Shown: positions 18,341-26,299 of the stretch, piece after piece
Position numbering within the stretch: the stretch's first letter is position 1
Layout: every line of letters begins with the position of its first letter
Origin: CAZQIC01 sp964593555
GTDB lineage: Bacteria; Bacteroidota; Bacteroidia; JAFLBG01
Assembly: GCA_964593555.1 (NCBI GenBank)
Contig: CAZQIC010000017.1
Span: forward strand, 1 to 52,344
Direction of reading: 5' to 3'
Length of the DNA stretch: 52,344 nt
Translations under genes and position numbers: made by a program
The notes under the pieces: model-generated
What the model was told of the DNA's origin: nothing
Databases searched by the model: none
What the model saw: only the letters and a program-made list of their open reading frames with translations

Positions 18341-19795
18341 ATGAGGTCGTGTTTTTTTTTAGCCACTCTTTTGATTTTATATGCGGGTTGTACTTCCGAA
18401 AAAGCAACTCCTGATTACAATAAATATCCCGATGATATAGGTGAATTGATGGTTACAAAATGTGCTGTAAGCGGTTGCCATGATCCGCAAAGTAAGGATG
18501 CTGCTTCAGGGCTCGCATTAGACAGCTGGGAAAATTTATTTAAAGGAAACAGGGGAGGGGCCGTAGTAATTCCTTATCGGCCCGATCAAAGTATACTTCA
18601 TTTTAGTGTGAATACATTTTTAGATCTGGGCCCCATGTTGGAGCCTACTATGCCGGTGAATAAAGCCCCTCTTTCATTAAAAGAAGTTCAACTCATTCGT
18701 GAATGGATATTAAATGGCGCGCCTAATAGAGATGGGGATGTGAAATTTTCTGACAACCCGAACAGAAGAAAATATTATGTTGCTAACCAGGGATGTGATC
18801 TTGTAACCGTGTTCGATGCTGAGAGTCGTTTACAGATGAGGTGTGTTGATGTTGGTAAAAGTCCATCAACTGAATCGCCTCATATGGTAAGGGTTTCGCC
18901 CGATGGAAAATTCTGGTACGTGATTTTTTTAAATGGATCTGTTATGCAGAAGTACAGTACTGCCGATGATCGTTTTGTTGGTGAAATAACAATTGGTACT
19001 GGGAGTTGGAATACAATGGCCATGACAAGCGATTCAAAGTATGCGTTTGTAGTAGATTGGAATACCAGCAGTACCGGAAAAATTGTTTATGTAAACCTGG
19101 AAACATTGTCTTTGCTGGATACGTGGAACAGCGGAAGTTTTATTCAAACACATGGATCAGCTGTTGGCCCTACCGATGATACATTATATGTAACCAGCCA
19201 GTATAGCAATTTCATTTATAAAATACCGGTGAGTGATCCGGGTTCAATGGAAATGATAAGTTTACAGCCGGGATTTCCTCCAAGTAATAATCCTGCGGTG
19301 CATCTCGATCCGCATGAGATCGCATTTTCACCCGACGGTTCTAAATATTATGTTACCTGCCAGGCATCTAACGAAGTGCGTGTAATGCAAACCAATGGTG
19401 ACGCGTTGCTGGCAATAATTCCAACCGGAATTTATCCTGTTGAAATGAGTTTTTCACAAACAAGTAATTATATGTTTGTCACCTGTATGGAAGATACTTT
19501 ACTGTTCCCGGGTAAAAGAGGTGCTGTTACTATAATAAATTATTTAACAGATATGGTTTATAGTAATGTGTTTACCGGTTATCAGCCGCATGGAGTTATT
19601 GTGGATGACGTTACAAAAAAAGTATATGTAACCAATCGTAATATTATGTCGGGCGGACCTGCACCGCATCATTCGTCTGCATGTGTAGGTAGAAACGGTT
19701 ATGTTACAGCTATAGATATGGCTACGATGCAGCCTGTTCCCGGCTTTAAAGTGGAGGTTTCGGTTGATCCGTATTCAGTCGCGATAAGAAAATAA
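18341..19795 (+). CDS. Lipoprotein with cytochrome c-like (CX4CH) domain and YVTN beta-propeller
   Basis: The protein has 484 residues. Its lipobox LYAGC makes Cys17 the lipidated residue. A short cytochrome c-like domain (about 30-125) carries CAVSGCH (Cys41, Cys46, His47), a haem-attachment motif with four rather than two residues between the cysteines. A possible distal Met lies in EPTMPVNKAPLS, and the domain ends in the usual WILNGA. The rest is a seven-bladed YVTN-type propeller with repeats such as VRVSPDGKFWYV and IAFSPDGSKYYVTC. It suggests a membrane-anchored redox or substrate-binding protein; the substrate is unknown. A TAACTTTA box lies five bases before the ATG, too close for an ordinary leader. 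The DCC oxidoreductase gene follows after one base. Confidence 0.87.
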   Translation: MRSCFFLATLLILYAGCTSEKATPDYNKYPDDIGELMVTKCAVSGCHDPQSKDAASGLALDSWENLFKGNRGGAVVIPYRPDQSILHFSVNTFLDLGPMLEPTMPVNKAPLSLKEVQLIREWILNGAPNRDGDVKFSDNPNRRKYYVANQGCDLVTVFDAESRLQMRCVDVGKSPSTESPHMVRVSPDGKFWYVIFLNGSVMQKYSTADDRFVGEITIGTGSWNTMAMTSDSKYAFVVDWNTSSTGKIVYVNLETLSLLDTWNSGSFIQTHGSAVGPTDDTLYVTSQYSNFIYKIPVSDPGSMEMISLQPGFPPSNNPAVHLDPHEIAFSPDGSKYYVTCQASNEVRVMQTNGDALLAIIPTGIYPVEMSFSQTSNYMFVTCMEDTLLFPGKRGAVTIINYLTDMVYSNVFTGYQPHGVIVDDVTKKVYVTNRNIMSGGPAPHHSSACVGRNGYVTAIDMATMQPVPGFKVEVSVDPYSVAIRK

Positions 19796-19796
19796 A

Positions 19797-20168
19797 ATGG
19801 AAAAGAAGTATAAAATATTATTTGACGGCGAGTGCAATTTGTGCAATACTTCCGTAAATTTTATTATGAAGAGGGATAAGAAAAAAGAATTCGCTTATGT
19901 TCCTATTCAGAATGTTAATGATATCGAACTTCCTGAAGAGGCCGTAAGAGTGGCTAAAGAACTGAATACAATTTTATTGGTAGAGGATAAAAAGGTTTAT
20001 TCACATTCAACGGCTATCCTTCGCGTTTGTAAACATCTTGGTGGTATTAGTTCTTTGCTTTATGCTTTTATAATTGTTCCCAAATTTATCCGTGATGGAA
20101 TGTACCGTTTTGTCGCCCGTAACCGTTATAAATGGTTTGGAAAAAAAGAGGTGTGTGATATTCCGTAA
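19797..20168 (+). CDS. DCC family (DUF393) thiol-disulfide oxidoreductase
   Basis: This 123-residue cytosolic protein has the defining DGECNLC segment near the N-terminus (Asp10, Cys13, Cys16), giving a CxxC redox centre, followed by VNFIMKRDKKKEFAYVPIQ-like family sequence. The C-terminal YRFVARNRYKWFGKKE also fits the family. The family (YuxK-like) is predicted to be thioredoxin-related; its physiological substrate is unsettled. One base separates it from the cytochrome-like lipoprotein gene and seven bases from the next gene, so the three form a probable operon. Confidence 0.93.
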   Translation: MEKKYKILFDGECNLCNTSVNFIMKRDKKKEFAYVPIQNVNDIELPEEAVRVAKELNTILLVEDKKVYSHSTAILRVCKHLGGISSLLYAFIIVPKFIRDGMYRFVARNRYKWFGKKEVCDIP

Positions 20169-20175
20169 TTACACA

Positions 20176-20712
20176 ATGCCAAAAATATTTCTACTATTTC
20201 TTTTTGTTTTTTTTGCTAATGCAATTCTTCAGGCGCAATCTCATTCTAAGAAGGAAAATGTACAAATTGTGAGTGCAGAAATCGTTAAGGATACAATATT
20301 GATCTGGTCAACAATAAATGAGCCCGCAGATACTACAATTATATTTAATATTGAACAATTTCGTTGGAACAAATGGGTTAAGGTAAATAGTTTTAATTCT
20401 CAAAAAAAAGACGGCAACTACTCATGTGTAGTTTCGCATCATCCCGGTAAAAACAAATATAGAATCTCAAGCGCCTTAGCTATATACTCTATGATTGTTG
20501 AGTATATAGTGCATGATAATTCTCAACCAATGGGGCCGCTTAAAGTAGGTAACTATCTTGAACTGGAGAAAGAAGAGGCTTTCGAAATTTATGATCAAAA
20601 TGGAGAAGTTAAACTAAAAGGTACAGCAAAGAAAATAGATGCTTCTAAATTGCCTAAAGGAGTTTATTATATGAATACGAGCAGCCGTACTTCTGAATTT
20701 ATTAAAAAATAA
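20176..20712 (+). CDS. Small exported protein with a shortened T9SS-like C-terminus
   Basis: I place the start at the ATG at 20176 (MPKIFLLFLFVFFANAI), which opens a signal peptide ending LQAQ. An upstream in-frame start would overlap the DCC gene and hide the signal peptide. The mature protein of about 155 residues has a beta-rich N-terminal part and ends with FEIYDQNGEVKLKG, IDASKLPKGVYYMNT and a basic KK. This matches the second half of a T9SS type A sorting domain, but the YPNP half is missing. I do not recognise the rest. Export through T9SS is possible but uncertain because of the short tail. Confidence 0.75.
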   Translation: MPKIFLLFLFVFFANAILQAQSHSKKENVQIVSAEIVKDTILIWSTINEPADTTIIFNIEQFRWNKWVKVNSFNSQKKDGNYSCVVSHHPGKNKYRISSALAIYSMIVEYIVHDNSQPMGPLKVGNYLELEKEEAFEIYDQNGEVKLKGTAKKIDASKLPKGVYYMNTSSRTSEFIKK

Positions 20713-20714
20713 TT

Positions 20715-21143
20715 TTATTTTTTTGAGAATGAAATTGTCTTCTTCTCATAATTAATCACAGCATTAAACTTTTTCATAAACTCACTTCCCAAAACACCAT
20801 CAATAGGTTTTTTGCCAATTGAAGCATATGATTTATTTACGTGTGAAAGATCAAGCAGACCTATCCTGTAATTTTTAACTTCCAGTTTTCCGACTGCGAA
20901 TTTTTTTAATACCACTTCATAAGCTTTCATGTTGCTTGTCCCCAGGCCGGTGGCATCTTGTTTGTTCTCGTCAATCTTTGCATCCTCCGCGATCTTCTCA
21001 AATCTTCCTTTGTCAAATACAGTGAGTGATGCACCCGTATCTATCAAAAGATGTATTTTTTTTCCATTCATATGTGCCGCAATGCTAAGGTGATATCCTC
21101 GGCCTTGCAGGTTAAGTAATTTAAAGGAAACAATTGTTTTCAT
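20715..21143 (-). CDS. Retropepsin-like aspartic protease domain protein
   Basis: This 142-residue protein is essentially one retropepsin-like (clan AA) domain. Asp35 lies in the catalytic triplet LLIDTGASLTVFD. A hydrophobic turn near GVLGSEFMKKFNAVINY corresponds to the second half of the fold. Such single domains work as dimers. No signal peptide or membrane segment is visible, so it is probably cytosolic. I chose the ATG at 21143 (MKTIVSFKLLNLQG) because the fold begins there; an ATG at 21188 in the same frame would add 15 residues without clear homology. It converges on the preceding plus-strand gene with a 2-base gap and diverges from the BamA-like gene. Confidence 0.82.
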   Translation of the reverse strand: MKTIVSFKLLNLQGRGYHLSIAAHMNGKKIHLLIDTGASLTVFDKGRFEKIAEDAKIDENKQDATGLGTSNMKAYEVVLKKFAVGKLEVKNYRIGLLDLSHVNKSYASIGKKPIDGVLGSEFMKKFNAVINYEKKTISFSKK

Positions 21144-21287
21144 TTTTTCTGCCGTAAAAAAATCAGTCTTAGAGGTTGTTGTAACCATAAAATTAGACAA
21201 ATAAAATATTACCTACCAATTTTACATTTTTCATTTGTAACGATGTTTATTCGGGAGGTATGATTTTTGCAGCCATAATTATGATAA

Positions 21288-23168
21288 ATGTTCTGGTTAC
21301 TCATGAAAACAAAATTTGGGACAACAACATTATCGAAAAAGTACCTGCTGCTTATTATTCTGCTGCTTTCAATTATACGCCTTCCTGCAAATAATCCTGA
21401 TTCGCTTTTTTCTTCACTTGATACGATGAATATCTATAGAAAAATTATGAAAGTTGCGTATAAACGTAAAGTAACAAGGTTATTGTATGGTGGCATTTTT
21501 GTGGACCCGCGTTCTCCCAGGTATGTGAAACCATTGGTGCATAAGCAAAAGGAAGAAGACCCTAATTTGAATTTTTCAGGAAAAATAATCAGAAATATCA
21601 TTATTGAAGTGTACGATCCTTTTGGGTATAATATAAATGATTCTATACAAACTGAGTTAAACACTCTTCAAAAACTGGGGAATAAATACCACATAACTAC
21701 AAGGTCACGGATAATTAAAAATATTTTATTATTTAAGCAGAACGAAATTTTAGAACCAATAAAAATAAGTGAATCGGAAAGGTTAATACGTGCAGCCGGT
21801 TATGTGACTGATGCGCGTATTGTTGTTGAAAACAAGTACGCGAATGATCCGGATAGTGTTGATGTAAGGGTGATAGTGCATGATAAATGGAACCTGGACG
21901 TTCCTGCTTCAATTGGCACTACCAGCTGGAGTTTTAAACTTAGAGATAGAAATCTTTTTGGGTCGGGGCAGCGGTTTGAGCAGTATGTTAAATATAATAT
22001 TCACGGAGATTATCAATTCTCGGGCCGATATGACATCTCTAATATTTCCAATACTTTTATTTCATCTTCCGTTTTTTATACTACGCAAAAAAACCTGACT
22101 CAAACAGGTTTTTCATTTGACAAACCTTTTTATTCAACTTTGGCAAAATGGGCATGGGGAGTAGCGGCTGTAAAAACATGGAACACATATATGTATACCG
22201 ATTCGGTGGAAGATGTTCTGAAGCCGCTCAATCTCAATTATTATAATACAGATGTATGGGCGGCGCGAAGTATGAGTATTGATCAGGGAAAAAATATTAA
22301 TAAAAGATTTAACAATATAATTTTCGCTTTGCGTTATGCGGAAACAAATTTTCAACAGAGGCCTTCGTTTTCAATTGATACAAATAAGTTAAATGCGAAT
22401 TCTCATTTGTATCTCAGTAGTGTTGGGTTTTCACAGAGAAAATATTATAAGGATCAATATATTTTTCGTTTTGGCGCAGCCGAGGATATCCCTGAAGGGT
22501 TTGTTGTGCAATTTTTATATGGCATGTTTTATAAGGAGCAAAGTCCGGTGCGGTATTACACCGGCTACGATGTTTCTTATGGAAAGCATATTGATAAACT
22601 TGGATATTTTTCTGCCTATAACATCTACGGAACTTTTTTTAATAAATGGGAAGCGAACAATTCTACATTTAATGCCGGCCTCACTTATTTCACGGACCTT
22701 TTAAAAAGCAACAACTGGTATTTCCGACAATTTGTTTATTTAAAATATATCAACGGTTTAAATAAACCGGTGTATGAAAAAATAACTCTTCGTCCGGATG
22801 AGTTGTATGGTTTTAACAGCGGTTCGCTTGTAGGTAAAAACAAGCTCATTTTAAATATTGAAGCAGTTGCTTACTCTCCCTTAAACCTTATTGGTTTTCA
22901 TTTCGCCCCGCTTCTGCTTGCCGGTTATGGGATGATAGGAGATGATAATTATAGCCTTTTAAAGGGACGTATTTATCAATCATATGCTGTCGGGGCTCTG
23001 ATCAGGAATGAGAATTTATTAACGAGTAGTTTTGAGATCACATTCGGAGCCTATCCATATTTGCCGGATGGTGACAAACATTTTTTTAGATTAAATCCCG
23101 TCACAAGTTTTACAGTTAAGTTCAGAAGTTTTGCTGTTACAAAACCTAGTGTGGTTTTGTATGAATAG
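21288..23168 (+). CDS. BamA/TamA-like outer-membrane beta-barrel protein
   Basis: The protein has 626 residues. A hydrophobic leader (about 10-35) is followed by POTRA-like alternating strands and helices (about 75-200), including IRNIIIEVYDPFG and RAAGYVTDARIVV. A long region of amphipathic beta strands follows from about 215 to the end, with many aromatic-ended segments (RFEQYVKYNIHGDYQFSG, NWYFRQFVYLKYING). This matches the Omp85 superfamily layout, but there is only one or two POTRA-like units and the protein is shorter than BamA. It is more likely an accessory translocation or lipid-transport barrel than BamA itself. Two ATG codons (21288 and 21303) are possible starts. The final residues do not end in the usual aromatic. 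Confidence 0.8.
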   Translation: MFWLLMKTKFGTTTLSKKYLLLIILLLSIIRLPANNPDSLFSSLDTMNIYRKIMKVAYKRKVTRLLYGGIFVDPRSPRYVKPLVHKQKEEDPNLNFSGKIIRNIIIEVYDPFGYNINDSIQTELNTLQKLGNKYHITTRSRIIKNILLFKQNEILEPIKISESERLIRAAGYVTDARIVVENKYANDPDSVDVRVIVHDKWNLDVPASIGTTSWSFKLRDRNLFGSGQRFEQYVKYNIHGDYQFSGRYDISNISNTFISSSVFYTTQKNLTQTGFSFDKPFYSTLAKWAWGVAAVKTWNTYMYTDSVEDVLKPLNLNYYNTDVWAARSMSIDQGKNINKRFNNIIFALRYAETNFQQRPSFSIDTNKLNANSHLYLSSVGFSQRKYYKDQYIFRFGAAEDIPEGFVVQFLYGMFYKEQSPVRYYTGYDVSYGKHIDKLGYFSAYNIYGTFFNKWEANNSTFNAGLTYFTDLLKSNNWYFRQFVYLKYINGLNKPVYEKITLRPDELYGFNSGSLVGKNKLILNIEAVAYSPLNLIGFHFAPLLLAGYGMIGDDNYSLLKGRIYQSYAVGALIRNENLLTSSFEITFGAYPYLPDGDKHFFRLNPVTSFTVKFRSFAVTKPSVVLYE

Positions 23169-23176
23169 TGTCAAAT

Positions 23177-23210
23177 AAAAAAGGCATCTCTTTTGAGAGA
23201 TGCCTTTTTT
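23177..23210. terminator. Bidirectional terminator between BamA-like gene and mdh
   Basis: The stem GGCATCTC/GAGATGCC (23183-23190 with 23197-23204) has a 6-base loop and is flanked by A6 and T6. It fits transcripts arriving from both convergent genes. Confidence 0.92.
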
Positions 23211-23213
23211 AAA

Positions 23214-23244
23214 TCTCCCTCTCTTTTGAAGAGGTAGGGAGAGG
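23214..23244. repeat. Palindromic CTCCCTCTC/GAGAGG-type intergenic repeat
   Basis: Directly after the terminator is an imperfect inverted repeat, with TCTCCCT matched by AGGGAGA around an inner CTCTTTTGAAGAG. It resembles the short extragenic palindromes common between Bacteroidota genes. It is only one copy here, so its repeat status is inferred. Confidence 0.5.
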
Positions 23245-23246
23245 TT

Positions 23247-24191
23247 TTATTTGGCAGTAGCCATATTCATATTGTCCAATACATTCATTACTTCTTTAAC
23301 AGCAATTGAAGATGCATTGAGTAATTCTTTTTCTTCTTTGTTAAGTTTTAATTCAATGATTTCTTCAATACCATTCTTACCTAACTTAACAGGCACACCT
23401 AAGTATACATCTTTCAAGCCGTATTCACCTTGCAGCCATGCGCATACTGGAAAAATTCTTTTTTGATCTCTCACAATTGCTTCTACCATTTGAGCAGCAG
23501 CAGCTCCCGGTGCATACCATGCAGATGTTCCAAGAAGGTTAACAATTTCTCCTCCGCCTTTTTTTGTTCTGTCAATTATCGCATCTAATTTATCTTTCTC
23601 AATAAGTTCTGTTACAGGGATTCCGCCTACAGTTGTATAGCGAGGAAGTGGAACCATAGTATCTCCATGTCCGCCCATTAATACTGCTTGTATATCTTTT
23701 GGAGAACAATCCAATGCTTCCGCTAAAAATGCTTTATACCTTGCCGTGTCAAGTATTCCCGCCATTCCAAAAACTCTTTTCGGATCTATTTTCGCAGTGA
23801 GATAAGCGCAATAAGTCATTACATCTAAAGGATTAGATACAATGATGATAATTGCTTTTGGTGAATGTTTTAAAATATTTTCTGTAACCGATTTTACGAT
23901 TCCTGCATTGGTAGAAATAAGGTCATCGCGGCTCATGCCTGGTTTTCTTGGTAATCCCGATGTTATTACAACTACGTCTGATCCCGCTGATTTTGAATAA
24001 TCATTGGTAGAACCTGTGATGCGGGTATCATACATGTTTATTGGTGAAGTTTCCCAGATATCCAGTGCCTTGCCTTCAGCAAAGTTTTCTTTAATATCAA
24101 CAAGTACAACCTCGTTAGCTAATTCTTTATGAGCTATAACATCGGCACATGTTGCACCAACATTTCCGGCTCCTACTACTGTTACTTTCAT
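23247..24191 (-). CDS. mdh: Malate dehydrogenase
   Basis: This 314-residue NAD-dependent enzyme converts malate to oxaloacetate in the citric acid cycle. The nucleotide-binding motif GAGNVGA lies at about 7-13, followed by VVLVDI, whose acidic residue favours NAD. Substrate-binding arginines lie in GLPRKPGMSRDDL and TARYKAF, and the catalytic His in MGGHGDTMVP (near 175). The length and motifs match the lactate-dehydrogenase-like bacterial malate dehydrogenases. The arginine in GLPRKPG, where lactate dehydrogenases have Gln, supports malate specificity. It is monocistronic between a bidirectional terminator and a palindrome-rich leader. Confidence 0.97.
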   Translation of the reverse strand: MKVTVVGAGNVGATCADVIAHKELANEVVLVDIKENFAEGKALDIWETSPINMYDTRITGSTNDYSKSAGSDVVVITSGLPRKPGMSRDDLISTNAGIVKSVTENILKHSPKAIIIIVSNPLDVMTYCAYLTAKIDPKRVFGMAGILDTARYKAFLAEALDCSPKDIQAVLMGGHGDTMVPLPRYTTVGGIPVTELIEKDKLDAIIDRTKKGGGEIVNLLGTSAWYAPGAAAAQMVEAIVRDQKRIFPVCAWLQGEYGLKDVYLGVPVKLGKNGIEEIIELKLNKEEKELLNASSIAVKEVMNVLDNMNMATAK

Positions 24192-24234
24192 ACGTATATT
24201 ATTTTAGGTTTTTCTTAATCGTCGAATGGAATAC

Positions 24235-24285
24235 GCCATCCCTTTTGGAGGTTTGTCCGCCTAAGGCGGATGGCTATTTCATCCG
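24235..24285. repeat. Palindrome cluster with competing stems upstream of mdh
   Basis: TCCGCC-TAA-GGCGGA (24256-24270) is a compact hairpin. GCCATCC (24235-24241) can instead pair with GGATGGC (24268-24274), and CGGATG (24267-24272) with CATCCG (24280-24285). These stems are mutually exclusive. The element lies in the 5' region of mdh (minus strand) and upstream of the promoter of the plus-strand gene. It may be an extragenic palindromic repeat or an mdh leader structure. Confidence 0.55.
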
Positions 24286-24398
24286 TTTATATTTTTTGGT
24301 TTTTAATTCTCGGTTATGATGGCTAATTTAATAAGAAATTTTAAATAAAAGCCACTTCTTGCACTTAACATAAAGTTGTTGGAAACTACAATTTCTTT

Positions 24399-24429
24399 TT
24401 TGAATTTAACCCTTTTTCGGTTATATTTG
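24399..24429 (+). promoter_or_regulatory. Consensus Bacteroidota promoter of the collagen-like protein gene
   Basis: TTTG (24399-24402), 19 bases, then TATATTTG (24422-24429) is an exact match to the phylum consensus. The predicted transcription start is near 24436, giving a leader of about 35 bases before the ATG at 24471. Confidence 0.85.
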
Positions 24430-24470
24430 TTGGGATATACAATTTGCAAGCTTTTAAAAACATCTCTCAT

Positions 24471-26231
24471 ATGAAAAAAGGATTTTTACTATCCATTTTG
24501 GCTTTTTTGTTTTTTGCATTTTCAGCTACTCAAAGTAGCGCTCAAAACAACGTAGGTATTGGTACAAACCAGCCTGATACCTTTGCGCTGGTAGATATGG
24601 TTTCAACTGCAACCGGTTTACTTATTCCGCGCTTGGATTCAACTGCAAGGTTGGCAATTCCATTGAATTTGGTTCGTAGAAGTATGATCGTTTATGATAC
24701 AGATTATGGTTGTTTTTTTTATATAAATAATGCAGCTTCAGGATGGGTTTCCCTTTGTAATGCATTTGGTCCAACTGGAGCAACAGGCCCAACCGGCCCT
24801 ACAGGTCCTTCTGGTCCTGCGGGTGCAACAGGTGCAATATCGCCTGCAAGTTGTAGCATCGATGTTGAATTGACTTTAGGAGCACCTAGCGTTACTTCAG
24901 GCCTGGTAAAGGTTACTGACAGTTGCGGAGTTGTTACCAGTACAAATTCAGCATGGATAACAAAAGGAAATTATAATACTACTGCAGGTACGCATTACAT
25001 TGGTACAAACGATATACAGGATTTTATATTTAAAACAGGAGGAGCCGCCGCTGCCAATGAGAGAATGAGAATACTCTCTAATGGTCAAATAGTAGCAAAC
25101 TCTACAACAGTTCCGAATGCTAGAACAATGTTTTCTGTATACCATGCATCCCCAAGTTTCACAGGCGATACAGCAATATTTGGATCTGCTCTTGGAAATT
25201 CATTAAAAGTAGGAGTGCTTGGTGTTGCATCACAAGGAAAAGGTGTGATGGGTAGAGCAACAACCGGAAGAGGTGTTTATGGTACAGCCACTCAGGCAGG
25301 TATTGGTGTTTTTGGTGTAGCTGCAGGTCAGGGTACAGGAGTATATGGGGAGAATGGTTTTAATGGTTTAGGTGGTGACTTTGCGAATACTGCTAATGGT
25401 GGCGCTTTAAGAGCTATAAACACAAGTAATGCAACACAGCAGCCTTCTATTTTTGCGATGAATGCAGGGGGGCCGTTTGGAATTTGGACATTAGATAAGC
25501 AGGCTAATAGTACAGGTATTGCAGCAGAAGGAGGCGGCTTGCCAACTACTTACTATACAGGACAAGGTACCGGAGGTGCTTTTAATGGATCTGCTTTTGG
25601 TGTTTATGGTAAGGCTTATGATGGTGGAGTTGCATCTCGCACTGCTGGTGGATTTTTTCAGGATAGCTTATCAAGAGCTCCGCTTGCATTATCTGGAACT
25701 CAGACATGGGTAGCTTGCTATGATGGCGGTGGAACGAATTTGTATTATAAGGATCTTGGTAGTGGTGCTGCTTCTACTCTTGTTTATGATAAGGATCAAA
25801 ATGTGCGCGTGATGTTTTGTCCAGAGGCACCTGAGGTGTTATTCGAAGATTATGGTTCTGCAACTTTATCAAATGGTTCCACTTATGTAAATCTTGACGA
25901 AATTTTTGCGAACAATGTACAAATTGACAGCAAACATCCTTTGAGAGTATTTGTTCAGTTGGAAGGAGATTGCAATGGTGTTTATGTTACTGAAAAATCT
26001 GCTAATGGATTTATGGTGAAAGAATTGAACAACGGACAATCGAATGTGAAATTCACATATCACATTGTAGCAAACAGGGTTAACACAGCTATGGAAACCT
26101 CGGCTCCATCTAAGTATGCGGACGCTCGTTTCCCTATATTCGATCCTCTTACTCCAACCATGAAAGCTAAGGCGCATTCAATTTTGGACCAGACTAATTT
26201 TAACGGAAACAACCCCGCAGGAAATAGATAA
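24471..26231 (+). CDS. Secreted protein with collagen-like triplets and tail-fibre-like repeats
   Basis: I place the start at the ATG at 24471 (MKKGFLLSILAFLFF), which opens a signal peptide ending SSAQ; the TTG at 24444 is too near the predicted transcription start. The 586-residue protein has a N-terminal NVGIGTNQPD motif common in Bacteroidota surface proteins and seven to eight Gly-X-Y triplets (about 100-122). After these comes a middle region of GVxG repeats (KGVMGRA, RGVYGTA, GVFGVAA, GVYGENG) like those of phage tail-fibre or beta-helical proteins. The conserved C-terminal domain contains PEVLFEDYGSATL, HPLRVFVQLEGDCNGVYV and ending segments seen in other such proteins. No T9SS sorting tail is visible, so its export route beyond the inner membrane is unclear. 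A surface-fibre role is inferred. Confidence 0.88.
   Translation: MKKGFLLSILAFLFFAFSATQSSAQNNVGIGTNQPDTFALVDMVSTATGLLIPRLDSTARLAIPLNLVRRSMIVYDTDYGCFFYINNAASGWVSLCNAFGPTGATGPTGPTGPSGPAGATGAISPASCSIDVELTLGAPSVTSGLVKVTDSCGVVTSTNSAWITKGNYNTTAGTHYIGTNDIQDFIFKTGGAAAANERMRILSNGQIVANSTTVPNARTMFSVYHASPSFTGDTAIFGSALGNSLKVGVLGVASQGKGVMGRATTGRGVYGTATQAGIGVFGVAAGQGTGVYGENGFNGLGGDFANTANGGALRAINTSNATQQPSIFAMNAGGPFGIWTLDKQANSTGIAAEGGGLPTTYYTGQGTGGAFNGSAFGVYGKAYDGGVASRTAGGFFQDSLSRAPLALSGTQTWVACYDGGGTNLYYKDLGSGAASTLVYDKDQNVRVMFCPEAPEVLFEDYGSATLSNGSTYVNLDEIFANNVQIDSKHPLRVFVQLEGDCNGVYVTEKSANGFMVKELNNGQSNVKFTYHIVANRVNTAMETSAPSKYADARFPIFDPLTPTMKAKAHSILDQTNFNGNNPAGNR
24768..24836 (+). repeat. Collagen-like GPT/GAT triplet tract
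   Basis: These 69 bases encode a continuous Gly-X-Y run (GPTGATGPTGPTGPSGPA and on) with imperfect nine-base periodicity. Copy number may vary by slippage without shifting the frame, because the unit is a multiple of three. Confidence 0.9.
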
Positions 26232-26248
26232 CATTTCATTTATTCTAC

Positions 26249-26279
26249 AAAAAAGGCTGCAAAATTTGCAGCCTTTTTT
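26249..26279. terminator. Bidirectional terminator between collagen-like gene and gyrB
   Basis: The stem GGCTGCA/TGCAGCC (26255-26261 with 26267-26273) has a 5-base loop and is flanked by A6 and T6. It serves both convergent transcripts. Confidence 0.92.
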
Positions 26280-26299
26280 ATTTATAATAACAGTATTCG

